DNA of 64,000 nt from Bacteroidia bacterium (GTDB lineage Bacteria; Bacteroidota; Bacteroidia; Bacteroidales; Prolixibacteraceae), in assembly GCA_025358025.1 (NCBI GenBank), contig JANYKW010000099.1, positions 264,472 to 328,471 of the forward strand, written 5' to 3'. A program made the translations under genes and the position numbers. Below, in pieces: positions 55,317 through 63,465 of this stretch (position 1 is its first letter; each line of letters starts with the position of its first letter). Below the pieces are notes generated by a model. The model was not told the DNA's origin. It saw only the letters and a program-made list of their open reading frames with translations, and made no database searches.

Positions 55317-55522
55317 AGCTATTAGCTGTTAGCTGTTGGCTATTAGCTTTATGACGCTTTCATATTGACTTTTGCAAATTTATTAAATATCTAAAATTTC
55401 TAATTTTTATCAATTTTTATGTTTATCCCAGTATTTATTGAAAAACCTGATTTATATAAAGTTCTGATAAAAATGCTAAATTCAAAAAGCTAAAAGCCAA
55501 CAGCTAACAGCTAATAGCTAAC
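55317..55522. repeat. Empty inverted heptad-arm element (no gene)
   Basis: The left arm, AGCTATT, AGCTGTT (twice), GGCTATT and AGCTTTA, runs 55317-55351. The right arm, AGCTAAA, AGCCAAC, AGCTAAC, AGCTAAT and AGCTAAC, runs 55488-55522. The arms are reverse complements of one another and use the same unit as the four-helix-bundle element. The 136-bp AT-rich spacer carries no reading frame. Confidence 0.7.
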
Positions 55523-55531
55523 CGCTTTCTC

Positions 55532-57043
55532 CTAGATTCCCTTCGAAAGATGGTAGTACAAATCATTCCATCTCAACTCTTTTTTGAAGTCGGATATTTT
55601 AGTAGAATCATTGATGAGCAGGTATTCAATGCCAGCCATTTCGGCGAAATCTTCCATAACCTCTGCAGGGATTGCCTGAGAAAAGGAGGTATGATGCGCT
55701 CCGCCTGCCAATATCCAGGCACCTGCACCTATCTCGAGGTTGGGCTTGGGAATCCACAATGCACTGGCTACCGGTAGTTTAGGCATTGGAGCTTCCAGGG
55801 GAACAACCTCGACTTCATTCACAATCAGTCTGAAGCGGTTACCCATGTCGACGAGTGAGGCGTTCAGTGCTTGTCCGGGTTTTACAGTAAATATGGAGCG
55901 AACCGGATCCGCTTTTCCGCCAATACCCAGTTCGTGAATTTCGACCCGTGGATTATCCTGCGCAATTGACTCGCAGACCTCCAGCATATGAGCACCCAAA
56001 ACCTTGGCACCGCCCGGATGCAGGTGATAGGTGTAGTCTTCCATGAATGAGGTGCCACCGGTTAACCCGGAAGCCATCACCTTCATGGTACGGACCATGG
56101 CTGCGGTTTTCCAGTCGCCTTCGCCTCCGAATCCGTAACCATCGGCCATCAGACGCTGAACGGCAAATCCGGGCAGTTGAGCCAATCCCTGAAGATCTTC
56201 GAATGTAGTGGTAAAGGCCATGAAACCACCACTTACCAGGAAGGCTCTCATCCCGAGTTCTATCCTTGCCGACTCTCGCAGGGATTCGTAATCTGAACCA
56301 CCTTTTTTAAGGCTGTCTGCTACATAATATTTTGCTTCGATTGCTGCAACCAGATCGTCTATTGCATGATCCGAAATACCGTTGACAAATTTTACGAGGT
56401 CACCCACTCCGTATCCATTGACAGACACACCAAGTTTAATCTGGGCTTCGACCTTGTCACCTTCAGTAACGGCAACTTCCCGCATGTTATCGCCCCAGCG
56501 TGCAACCTTCAGGTGGCGTAATTCATTCCAACCTGCCGCGGCTCTGGTCCACAGACCAATTTTTTTCTGCACATTTTCTTCCTGCCAGTGACCCACGACA
56601 ACTTTTCTTTGAATGCGCAGCCTGCTGCCGATAAAGCCGAATTCGCGGTCACCGTGGGCAGCCTGGTTCAGGTTCATAAAGTCCATGTCGATATCTCCCC
56701 AAGGCAGATCGCGGTTAAATTGGGTGTGCAGGTGAACAAATGGTTTTTGCAGTGAAAGCAAGCCTGCAATCCACATTTTTGCAGGGGAGAAAGTATGCAT
56801 CCAGCAAATCAGTCCGATACATTGGATTGCATTGTTTGCCTCCCTGCATATCTCCGTTATCTCAGCCGGCGTCTTCACAACTGGTTTGAAAACAATACTG
56901 ACAGGGATGTTCCCGGATGCATTAAAGGCATCGGCAATGGTTGCCGAGTTCAATCTGACCTGCTCAAGGGTCTTGGGGCCGTATAAATGCTGGCTTCCGG
57001 TTACAAACCAGACTTCAAACTGCTTCAGTGATGTGGTGCTCAT
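55532..57043 (-). CDS. araA: L-arabinose isomerase
   Basis: First step of arabinose catabolism, L-arabinose to L-ribulose; manganese-dependent and cytoplasmic. It is 503 residues. [12 protein letters not shown] at the N-terminus, [18 protein letters not shown], the metal/catalytic region [12 protein letters not shown] (with Glu ligands), [17 protein letters not shown] and HHTSFS are all in family order. Downstream lie the symporter and araD genes; upstream lie the ATCCTTT heptad arrays and the AraR gene. Confidence 0.97.
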   Translation of the reverse strand: MSTTSLKQFEVWFVTGSQHLYGPKTLEQVRLNSATIADAFNASGNIPVSIVFKPVVKTPAEITEICREANNAIQCIGLICWMHTFSPAKMWIAGLLSLQKPFVHLHTQFNRDLPWGDIDMDFMNLNQAAHGDREFGFIGSRLRIQRKVVVGHWQEENVQKKIGLWTRAAAGWNELRHLKVARWGDNMREVAVTEGDKVEAQIKLGVSVNGYGVGDLVKFVNGISDHAIDDLVAAIEAKYYVADSLKKGGSDYESLRESARIELGMRAFLVSGGFMAFTTTFEDLQGLAQLPGFAVQRLMADGYGFGGEGDWKTAAMVRTMKVMASGLTGGTSFMEDYTYHLHPGGAKVLGAHMLEVCESIAQDNPRVEIHELGIGGKADPVRSIFTVKPGQALNASLVDMGNRFRLIVNEVEVVPLEAPMPKLPVASALWIPKPNLEIGAGAWILAGGAHHTSFSQAIPAEVMEDFAEMAGIEYLLINDSTKISDFKKELRWNDLYYHLSKGI

Positions 57044-57077
57044 GGGTTAAATTATTTTTGATGGTTGAATATTTATG

Positions 57078-57232
57078 AGCTATTAGCTATTATCCTTTAT
57101 CCTCTTATATAACATCTTTTTCCATTGTTATTTTAGATGGGGCTATATGTCACATAATGAGGGAGTTTATCCTTTATCCTATATCCTTTATCCTATATCC
57201 TTTATCCTTTATCCTTTATCCTTTATCCTTTT
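57078..57232. repeat. Heptad arrays AGCTATT and ATCCTTT between araR and araA
   Basis: Two AGCTATT units (about 57078-57091) run in register into ATCCTTT and ATCCTCT (to about 57105). A second block (about 57168-57232) holds nine ATCCTTT/ATCCTAT units. Both blocks have the same orientation, unlike the inverted arms elsewhere. About 60 bp of non-repeated sequence lies between them. Confidence 0.7.
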
Positions 57233-57252
57233 TCGGATTTAGCGCTATGGCT

Positions 57253-57966
57253 TTATGGAAACTTTACGATCCTTTCGGAGCGATTTCCCGGGTCTGCCTC
57301 ATTGAACCGATAATAGAAAGCACCTTTTTTTGATTCTGTGGTATTTTTCTCACTTGAACGCTCCAGAATATCCAGGGAAAGTACTTTTTTGCGAAAATTA
57401 CCCGGGTCAAAAGATCGTTGAAAAATTGCTTCATAGAGATTCTTGAGCTGCATCATTGTAAAAAGGTCAGGAAGTAACTCTTTGCCTATTAGGTTTATAC
57501 CGGCTTTTTGCTGCAACAGGGCCAACGCATTCTGAATCATCGCCTCGTGGTCGAAAATCAGCAGTGGCAAATTGGTAACAGTCCACCAGTGAGCACCATT
57601 CTCCCTGACCAGCTCTTTGTCGTGCATGTCGATGCGGATAAGTGCTACAAAAGTCATGCTGATTACCCTGGCTCCGGGATCGCGTTCCGGATTTGAAAAT
57701 GCAGCTGCCTGTTCGAGAAAAATATCGTGTAAACCTGTCGTTTGAAGCAGAATTCTTCTTGCTGCCTCTTCCAGTGATTCGTTGTTCTGAACAAATCCTC
57801 CCATGAGTGACCATTTGCCACGTGCAGGTTCAAAACCACGTGGATACAGCAACAGTTTGAGTTCGCCCTCTTCATAGCCAAAGATGGAGCAGTCTACAGC
57901 CACATAATGCTTTGGATGTTGTTTATATATTTTTGAGAGATTCAGAACAGCTTTTTCTTCTTCCAT
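57253..57966 (-). CDS. araR: Nudix-fold transcriptional regulator AraR (non-catalytic)
   Basis: Arabinose-responsive regulator of the NrtR/AraR type known from Bacteroides. The N-terminal Nudix fold (about 25-150 of the longer frame) keeps the box glycine, first Glu and Arg (G64, E70, R78). The three catalytic glutamates of REUXEE are Ile, Gln and Thr, so it binds ligand without hydrolysis. The C-terminal part (FTMMQLKNLYEAIF, then NFRKKVLSLDILE) is the winged helix. The start at 57966 (MEEEKAVL) is chosen over 57987 because the -7 box overlaps the latter. A palindrome at 57997-58009 is a candidate autoregulatory site. Confidence 0.88.
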   Translation of the reverse strand: MEEEKAVLNLSKIYKQHPKHYVAVDCSIFGYEEGELKLLLYPRGFEPARGKWSLMGGFVQNNESLEEAARRILLQTTGLHDIFLEQAAAFSNPERDPGARVISMTFVALIRIDMHDKELVRENGAHWWTVTNLPLLIFDHEAMIQNALALLQQKAGINLIGKELLPDLFTMMQLKNLYEAIFQRSFDPGNFRKKVLSLDILERSSEKNTTESKKGAFYYRFNEADPGNRSERIVKFP

Positions 57967-57984
57967 CTTGTTTGGTTGTAATAG

Positions 57985-58010
57985 CAAATTTATAAAAGTA
58001 TTTTATACTG
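57985..58010 (-). promoter_or_regulatory. Candidate araR promoter with overlapping palindrome
   Basis: TAAATTTG on the minus strand (57985-57992) fits the -7 box. The inverted repeat AGTAT-TTT-ATACT (57997-58009) lies directly upstream, where a bound repressor would block RNA polymerase. Confidence 0.45.
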
Positions 58011-58080
58011 TTAATATGAATTATCTTATATTTTGGGGATTCCTGCTGAAGAACATATTTTAGATGAGATTTTAGGTGGC

Positions 58081-58163
58081 GCCACACACCGGCGGCTGTA
58101 CAGCTAAGCCTGAATCACTTTTGATATGTGCCGGCAAGATTGCACAGCCGCACTGCAGGTGGC
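58081..58163. repeat. GC-rich nested inverted repeat
   Basis: Outer arms GCCAC (58081-58085) / GTGGC (58159-58163) and inner arms GCGGCTGT (58092-58099) / ACAGCCGC (58144-58151) are perfect complements separated by 6- and 7-nt loops. The base composition differs from the AT-rich surroundings. No T-run follows. Confidence 0.5.
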
Positions 58164-58205
58164 TTTGATAATCGCATCAGAATGTTGCTGACTCTATAAA
58201 TCAAA

Positions 58206-58240
58206 ACAAAAAAAAGAAGCCCAATTTCCATATTGGGACT
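58206..58240 (-). terminator. Intrinsic terminator of the TIM-barrel protein gene
   Basis: On the minus strand AGTCCCAAT pairs with ATTGGGCTT around a short loop (core CCCAAT 58220-58225 / ATTGGG 58232-58237), followed by eight T residues. Confidence 0.75.
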
Positions 58241-58299
58241 CCTTTTGCCTGAATGATTGTTTCGGTTAAATTCCGGAACAGTAAAATCTTCAATTGGTT

Positions 58300-59145
58300 C
58301 TATTTTTTTGTTGCCCTGATAATTCCCCTGAAATAGCCTATATCTTCAGCAATACCCATAAATGGATCGGTCATGTCTTTTTCGTGTTCCAGACTGCAAA
58401 CACCAGTATAACCAACTTTGCGAAGCATCTTTACGAATGCGGGAAAATCAATAATGCCTCTGCCAATTTCGAGTGAATATCCCAGTTTGGTTGTTCCGGT
58501 AACATCTTTAATGTGAATGTCGAAAACCCTGGAATTGTACTTTTTCAGATCGGCGACCGGATCTTTGCCTGCTCTGGTATCATGGCCAATGTCCAGGCAC
58601 ATGCCAATCCGCGGGTCGAGATCTTTCACATGATTCCATACATCTTCGGCATCGGGATAGGTTGCAATGTCAGGACCATGCAGGTGAATGGCATAGTTGA
58701 ATCCATACTCCTTCACTTTTTTGTCGACGTAAGGAAGCAGGTCATAATTGGGAACGCCAATGATCAGCTTCACTCCAACTTTCTTTGCATATTCAAAAGC
58801 GCGGTCAATTTCAGCCTCCGATTTCATGTAGATAGGACCAACAGCATATCCTGTTACCCCTTTTTCTTTCAGTTTGGCATGAAAGGCTGCAATCTGTTCT
58901 TCCGTACTTGTCAGCGGAAGGTGGAAATCCTTGATGCAAAGATAATGTACATCAACCCGTTGCATGGTGGCAAGTGTTTTGTCAAGGTCGAACTTGGCAA
59001 AGGTAAAACCCGCCATGCCAATCCTGAATTTTTCACCTGTTTCGGGGGCTGGTTGAGGCCCTGGACGGGTTGTTTCCTGCGAAAAAGCCGTCAGGGATGC
59101 AAATGATACCGTGGAAACCATCAAAAAAAACAATACTTTCTTCAT
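58300..59145 (-). CDS. Exported sugar phosphate isomerase/epimerase-like TIM barrel
   Basis: About 281 residues of the xylose-isomerase-like (AP endonuclease 2) TIM-barrel family. The start at 59145 (MKKVLFF) gives a signal peptide ending in AFSQ; the longer frame to 59247 lacks one at its N-terminus. Metal-site motifs: CLDIGHDTRAG, FDIHIKDV and CSLEHEKD. Family members isomerise or epimerise sugars or polyols such as inositol derivatives. Export is common for Bacteroidota members near secreted glycosidases, as here beside GH106. The substrate is unknown. Confidence 0.83.
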   Translation of the reverse strand: MKKVLFFLMVSTVSFASLTAFSQETTRPGPQPAPETGEKFRIGMAGFTFAKFDLDKTLATMQRVDVHYLCIKDFHLPLTSTEEQIAAFHAKLKEKGVTGYAVGPIYMKSEAEIDRAFEYAKKVGVKLIIGVPNYDLLPYVDKKVKEYGFNYAIHLHGPDIATYPDAEDVWNHVKDLDPRIGMCLDIGHDTRAGKDPVADLKKYNSRVFDIHIKDVTGTTKLGYSLEIGRGIIDFPAFVKMLRKVGYTGVCSLEHEKDMTDPFMGIAEDIGYFRGIIRATKK

Positions 59146-59275
59146 CTGCATGTAATTTATTTTAGTTTGAATTTGTTTAGTAGTGTCAGAAACGGTGATT
59201 CCGGCCATCTTCCCTGCCAAAGAACCGAGAGAGCGGAAAGTTCTCACAAAGGAAACGCAGCAAGATGAACCGGTT

Positions 59276-59331
59276 CAAATTTAGTTTAAAAAAATCATTT
59301 TGACTAAAAGCTAAAAAAAATCATTTTGACT
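59276..59331. promoter_or_regulatory. Direct repeat and -7 box in the divergent region before GH106
   Basis: AAAAAAATCATTTTGACT occurs at 59288-59305 and again at 59314-59331, an 18-bp perfect repeat with a 26-bp period. A minus-strand -7 match TAAATTTG (59276-59283) lies beside it, suited to the TIM-barrel gene. Confidence 0.45.
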
Positions 59332-59430
59332 TCCAAGCAATATAAACATGAAAACAGGGGCAGCTTTGACAGATGATGTCCCTGTTTTTTCTTATCTTTC
59401 TCGCCTTCTGATAATTTAAGGACAACAAAA

Positions 59431-62400
59431 ATGCTTAAACCATTCATTACTATCCTTTTTTTGTTCATCATGTTGACGTGCACGGGACAATCCGGATATT
59501 CCATTTATACAAACCAAATTGTACCGTTATCAGATCTGAAAAATGGGTTTATTAGTCCTCCCGCAGAAGCCGGCCTCCGTTGCTATTGGTGGTGGCTAAA
59601 CAGCATGGCAACAAAAGAGTCGATTACACGCGATCTGGAAGAGATGAAAGCCAAGGGATATGGGGGTGCATCTCTTATCGATGCCGGGAGTTCGAACTAC
59701 CAGGTTGCACTAAAAACGGCTGCAGGACCAGTTTTTATGAGTCCGGAATGGATGGAATTGTTCAAACATGCCGTGAAAGAAGCTGATCGCATCGGCATTG
59801 AGCTAAGCGTAAATGCGCAAAGCGGCTGGAATCCGGGTGCTCCTTCCATTACCCCGGAATATGCAATGAAGAAGATTGTTACTTCCGAGGTGGATATTAT
59901 AGGTGGTACGAAAATCAGTATGGAACTTCCGCAACTGGAGAAAAAACTGATGGTGAAAGATATCCTGGTTCAGGCTATCCCCCGGAAAGATACGGCTTAC
60001 CTGAGGAATAACGCCATTCAGAACTGGAAAAAGAAGTCTTTCAAAGAAAATATTGGATGGAAAGGGGTTTATCCGCTTCACGAACTCAGGGAGGACTTTC
60101 CCGGTTCATGTAGTGAGATGGCAATCAGGAAAAATGAAATAATTGATCTGACAGGTTATTTTCATGATGGTAAGCTGGATTGGGATGCCCCGGTGGGTAA
60201 CTGGACGATTGTTCGTTACGGATATACCTGCACAGGAGCAAAAACATCCACCAACAGCGATGGTTGGGAGGGTTTGTCGGTCGATCACCTCAATCCGAAG
60301 GCATTCGAACTTTTTAGTAGCACGGTTATCGAACCCTTGATAAAAGTTGCACAGTCAGTGGGTAACAGTGTTAAATTTCTTCAAACAGACAGTTGGGAGA
60401 TGGGTCAGGTGAGCTGGACAAATAATTTTCCTGAGGAGTTTAAGAAGTTCAGGGGATATGATATGCAGCAATATATGCCTGTTCTCGCAGGTCGTATTGT
60501 TGAAAATCGTGATGAAACGAACAGGTTTTTGCATGACTTCCGCAAAACTGTTGGTGATTGCGTTGCAGAATACCATTACAGGTTGTTTTACAACCTGGCC
60601 CATCAATATGGCATGGGTATTCATCCGGAGTCAGGTGGTCCGCACTCTGCCCCGGTTGATGCACTGAGCGTGATGGGCATCAGCGATTTTCCCCAGGGTG
60701 AGTTCTGGGCCGTTGCCAACACCCACAGGATCAAGGATGACGAAAGGTTATCAGTAAAGCAAAGTGCCTGTGTCGCACACACCAACGGTAAACGCTTTGT
60801 GGCTGCCGAAGGTCCGACAAGTATAGGCCCTCAGTGGGAAAGAGCACCAAAAGACCTGAAAGGAAATATTGACCGCGTTTTTTGTTCGGGAGTGAACCGG
60901 ATCGTTTGGCATACCTTTACCTCTTCACCCAAAGAGTTTGGATTGCCAGGAAACGAATATTTTGCAGGAACACACCTGAACCCAAATGTTACGTGGTGGA
61001 AGCAATCGAAAGATTTTATCAGTTACCTCGACCGCAGCTGCTTTTTACTTCAGCAGGGACTGTTTGTTGCAGATGTACTCTATTATTACGGAGATGATGT
61101 ACCAAATTTTGTGTTTCTGAAAGAGGATGTTCCGGAACTGAATTTTGGTTACGACTGGGATAAATGTTCGAAGGATGTTATCCTGAACCGCACCTCTTTC
61201 GAAAACGGAAAAATTGTCTTGCCGGATGGAATGAGTTACAAAGTGCTGATGCTTGCACCCGAAAAATCCATCGATCTGAACGTGCTGAGAAAAGTTGAGT
61301 ATTTGGTCAATGCAGGAATGACCGTTGTTGCTCCTCGTCCTGAAATGACAACCGGACTGACAGGCTTTCCCGGCAGTGATACGGAGCTGAAAGCCATAGC
61401 AGACCGTCTTTGGGGCAAGATAGACGGTCAGCTGGTTACCGAAAATAGAGTCGGGAAAGGACGGGTCATCTGGGGGCAGGATATCAACAAGGTACTTGCT
61501 GCCATGAATGTTCAACCGGATTTTGCCTTCAAAAGCAACCAGGAGAAAACAGCACTTGACTATATTCACAGGACAACTGACAACGGGGATATTTACTTTG
61601 TCGCCAACCGTTTTTCGCGCCACGGAATCAACGATTTTGAATTCAGATACCTGACTACAATGCCCGACAGGTATGAGAAGATAGTATGCAGCTTCCGGGT
61701 AACCGGAAAAATTCCACAACTTTGGAATCCAAAAACAGGTGAAATATCCGAAATTTTAGCCTACCGCGAGGAAGAAGGGCGTACCTTGGTGCCATTAAAC
61801 CTGGAGCCTGACGGTTCAATTTTTGTGGTATTCAACAAGGCAGAGGCGAAAAAACACATTGTAACTATCCGGAAAGATAATACAGGTCTGTTTCCTGATA
61901 ATCAGTGCGAATCAAATGATTGGCCAGATATTAATGTACAGTCAAAAGACGGCCGTAAATCATTTTCAGTTTTTGTGCCCGGCATCTACACTTTAACCTG
62001 GTCGGATGGGAAGAAACAGGTGATTAGAGCGAAAAAACCAAAATCAATAACTGAACTTTCAGGTAAATGGGATGTTCATTTTGATACCAAATGGGGTGGA
62101 CCTGACCATTTTGAAATGACTGAACTGAAATCCTGGACCAATTTTGAAGAGCCGGGTATTAAATATTACTCAGGCACAGCCAATTATACCAAATCATTTG
62201 ATCTAGCTAAAAAAGAGATTAAAAACAAACAGGTGATTCTTGACCTTGGAAATGTGCTTGAGATGGCATCTGTTAAAATCAACGGAAAACAACTGCAGGT
62301 AATCTGGAGTGCTCCATACAGGTTTGATATATCAAAGTTCATCCAATCCGGACCCAATACAATTGAAGTTGAAGTGGTCAATATGTGGCCTAACCGGTTG

Positions 62401-62544
62401 ATAGGTGATGCAGGATTACCCCCTGAGCAACGTCTCACCAAAACAAATATCAACAAGTTTAACGGAGCCGACAGGGAGAAATACCTTCGGGAGTCGGGTA
62501 TGCTGGGACCTGTAAAGTTGCTATTCCTATATTTGACTGATTAA
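59431..62544 (+). CDS. Glycoside hydrolase family 106 alpha-L-rhamnosidase-like protein
   Basis: A 1037-residue exported enzyme (signal about 1-19) that probably cleaves alpha-L-rhamnosyl linkages in pectin or glycosides. The N-terminal domain has the GH106 pattern SPPAEAGLRCYWWWLNSM, then ITRDLEEMKAKGYGGASL. LQTDSWEMGQVSWT and HPESGGPHSAPVDAL carry probable catalytic acids. The C-terminal part (about 870-1037) contains a beta-sandwich carbohydrate-binding domain (YSGTANYTKSFDL, then GPVKLLFL at the end). It is divergent from the TIM-barrel gene and followed 133 bp later by an SGNH hydrolase gene. Confidence 0.85.
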   Translation: MLKPFITILFLFIMLTCTGQSGYSIYTNQIVPLSDLKNGFISPPAEAGLRCYWWWLNSMATKESITRDLEEMKAKGYGGASLIDAGSSNYQVALKTAAGPVFMSPEWMELFKHAVKEADRIGIELSVNAQSGWNPGAPSITPEYAMKKIVTSEVDIIGGTKISMELPQLEKKLMVKDILVQAIPRKDTAYLRNNAIQNWKKKSFKENIGWKGVYPLHELREDFPGSCSEMAIRKNEIIDLTGYFHDGKLDWDAPVGNWTIVRYGYTCTGAKTSTNSDGWEGLSVDHLNPKAFELFSSTVIEPLIKVAQSVGNSVKFLQTDSWEMGQVSWTNNFPEEFKKFRGYDMQQYMPVLAGRIVENRDETNRFLHDFRKTVGDCVAEYHYRLFYNLAHQYGMGIHPESGGPHSAPVDALSVMGISDFPQGEFWAVANTHRIKDDERLSVKQSACVAHTNGKRFVAAEGPTSIGPQWERAPKDLKGNIDRVFCSGVNRIVWHTFTSSPKEFGLPGNEYFAGTHLNPNVTWWKQSKDFISYLDRSCFLLQQGLFVADVLYYYGDDVPNFVFLKEDVPELNFGYDWDKCSKDVILNRTSFENGKIVLPDGMSYKVLMLAPEKSIDLNVLRKVEYLVNAGMTVVAPRPEMTTGLTGFPGSDTELKAIADRLWGKIDGQLVTENRVGKGRVIWGQDINKVLAAMNVQPDFAFKSNQEKTALDYIHRTTDNGDIYFVANRFSRHGINDFEFRYLTTMPDRYEKIVCSFRVTGKIPQLWNPKTGEISEILAYREEEGRTLVPLNLEPDGSIFVVFNKAEAKKHIVTIRKDNTGLFPDNQCESNDWPDINVQSKDGRKSFSVFVPGIYTLTWSDGKKQVIRAKKPKSITELSGKWDVHFDTKWGGPDHFEMTELKSWTNFEEPGIKYYSGTANYTKSFDLAKKEIKNKQVILDLGNVLEMASVKINGKQLQVIWSAPYRFDISKFIQSGPNTIEVEVVNMWPNRLIGDAGLPPEQRLTKTNINKFNGADREKYLRESGMLGPVKLLFLYLTD

Positions 62545-62677
62545 TTTACTGGATGCATAATATCAGATTCCATTGGTGAGGTGCTACAGTAACTCTCCGT
62601 TTTCGAATGTGCGTGAAAAAATGAACTAAATATCCACTATAATTGCAGTCCAATTAGTTACTTAACAAAAAAATAGA

Positions 62678-63454
62678 ATGAATCGTTTCAAATTAACTGT
62701 CTTCCTACTTGTGGGTTTCTTCTGTTTTGCCATAGGTTTACAAGGGCAAAACGTTCAGGCTCCAGGCATTGTGCCTGCAAAAACAATTGAACAGCTAACA
62801 AAAGAAAATGAACAGCTGCTGCGTACAAAAAATGATTGGGCAAATTTTAGCCGTTACCGGGAAGCCAATGAAAAACTGTGCAAACCTGTGGCCGGGGAGG
62901 GTAGGGTTGTCTTTATGGGTAACTCTATCACGGATGGATGGATTAGAATTTCTCCTGGTTTCTTTGAGAATAAACCTTACATAGACAGGGGAATAAGCGG
63001 GCAGACTACCCCACAAATGCTGGTGCGTTTCAGGGCGGATGTTATTAACCTAAAACCAAAGGTCGTGCTGATACTTGGCGGAACCAATGATATTGCTGGC
63101 AATACCGGACCATCAACATTGGAGATGATTGAGGATAATCTTGCTTCTATGGCTGAATTGGCGAAATCAAACGGCATAAAAGTTATTCTTTGTTCTATAT
63201 TGCCGGTTTATGATTATCCCTGGAAACCAGGATTGGAACCTGCCGGTAAGATCATTACTGTCAACAAGTGGATCAAGGAGTATGCAGCCAGCCATGGTTG
63301 CGATTACCTCGATTATTTTACATCTGTTGTTGATGAAAGGCAGGGAATGAAGATCGAATACTCCAAAGATGGCGTTCATCCCAACAAGGAAGGATACAAG
63401 GTAATGGAAGTATTGGCAGAGGAGGCCATCAGGAAGGCACTGGATATGAAATAG
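62678..63454 (+). CDS. Exported SGNH/GDSL-family hydrolase
   Basis: A 258-residue esterase-type enzyme with a signal peptide (about 1-23). Block I is GNSITDGW with the nucleophile Ser, block III is LGGTNDI and block V is DGVHPN with the catalytic Asp-His pair. Members remove acetyl or other acyl groups from carbohydrates. Beside a GH106 rhamnosidase, pectin deacetylation is plausible but unproven. Confidence 0.9.
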   Translation: MNRFKLTVFLLVGFFCFAIGLQGQNVQAPGIVPAKTIEQLTKENEQLLRTKNDWANFSRYREANEKLCKPVAGEGRVVFMGNSITDGWIRISPGFFENKPYIDRGISGQTTPQMLVRFRADVINLKPKVVLILGGTNDIAGNTGPSTLEMIEDNLASMAELAKSNGIKVILCSILPVYDYPWKPGLEPAGKIITVNKWIKEYAASHGCDYLDYFTSVVDERQGMKIEYSKDGVHPNKEGYKVMEVLAEEAIRKALDMK

Positions 63455-63465
63455 GTTTGCCGACA

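Larger units (their letters stand above)
58011..58299. other. Intergenic region upstream of araR
   Basis: No gene is seen. It holds the GC-rich nested inverted repeat at 58081-58163 and the terminator of the next gene at 58206-58240. Confidence 0.6.

Noticed and set aside
57168..57232. CRISPR array
   Set aside because: The repeats are 7 bp in direct tandem without unique spacers, and there are no cas genes.
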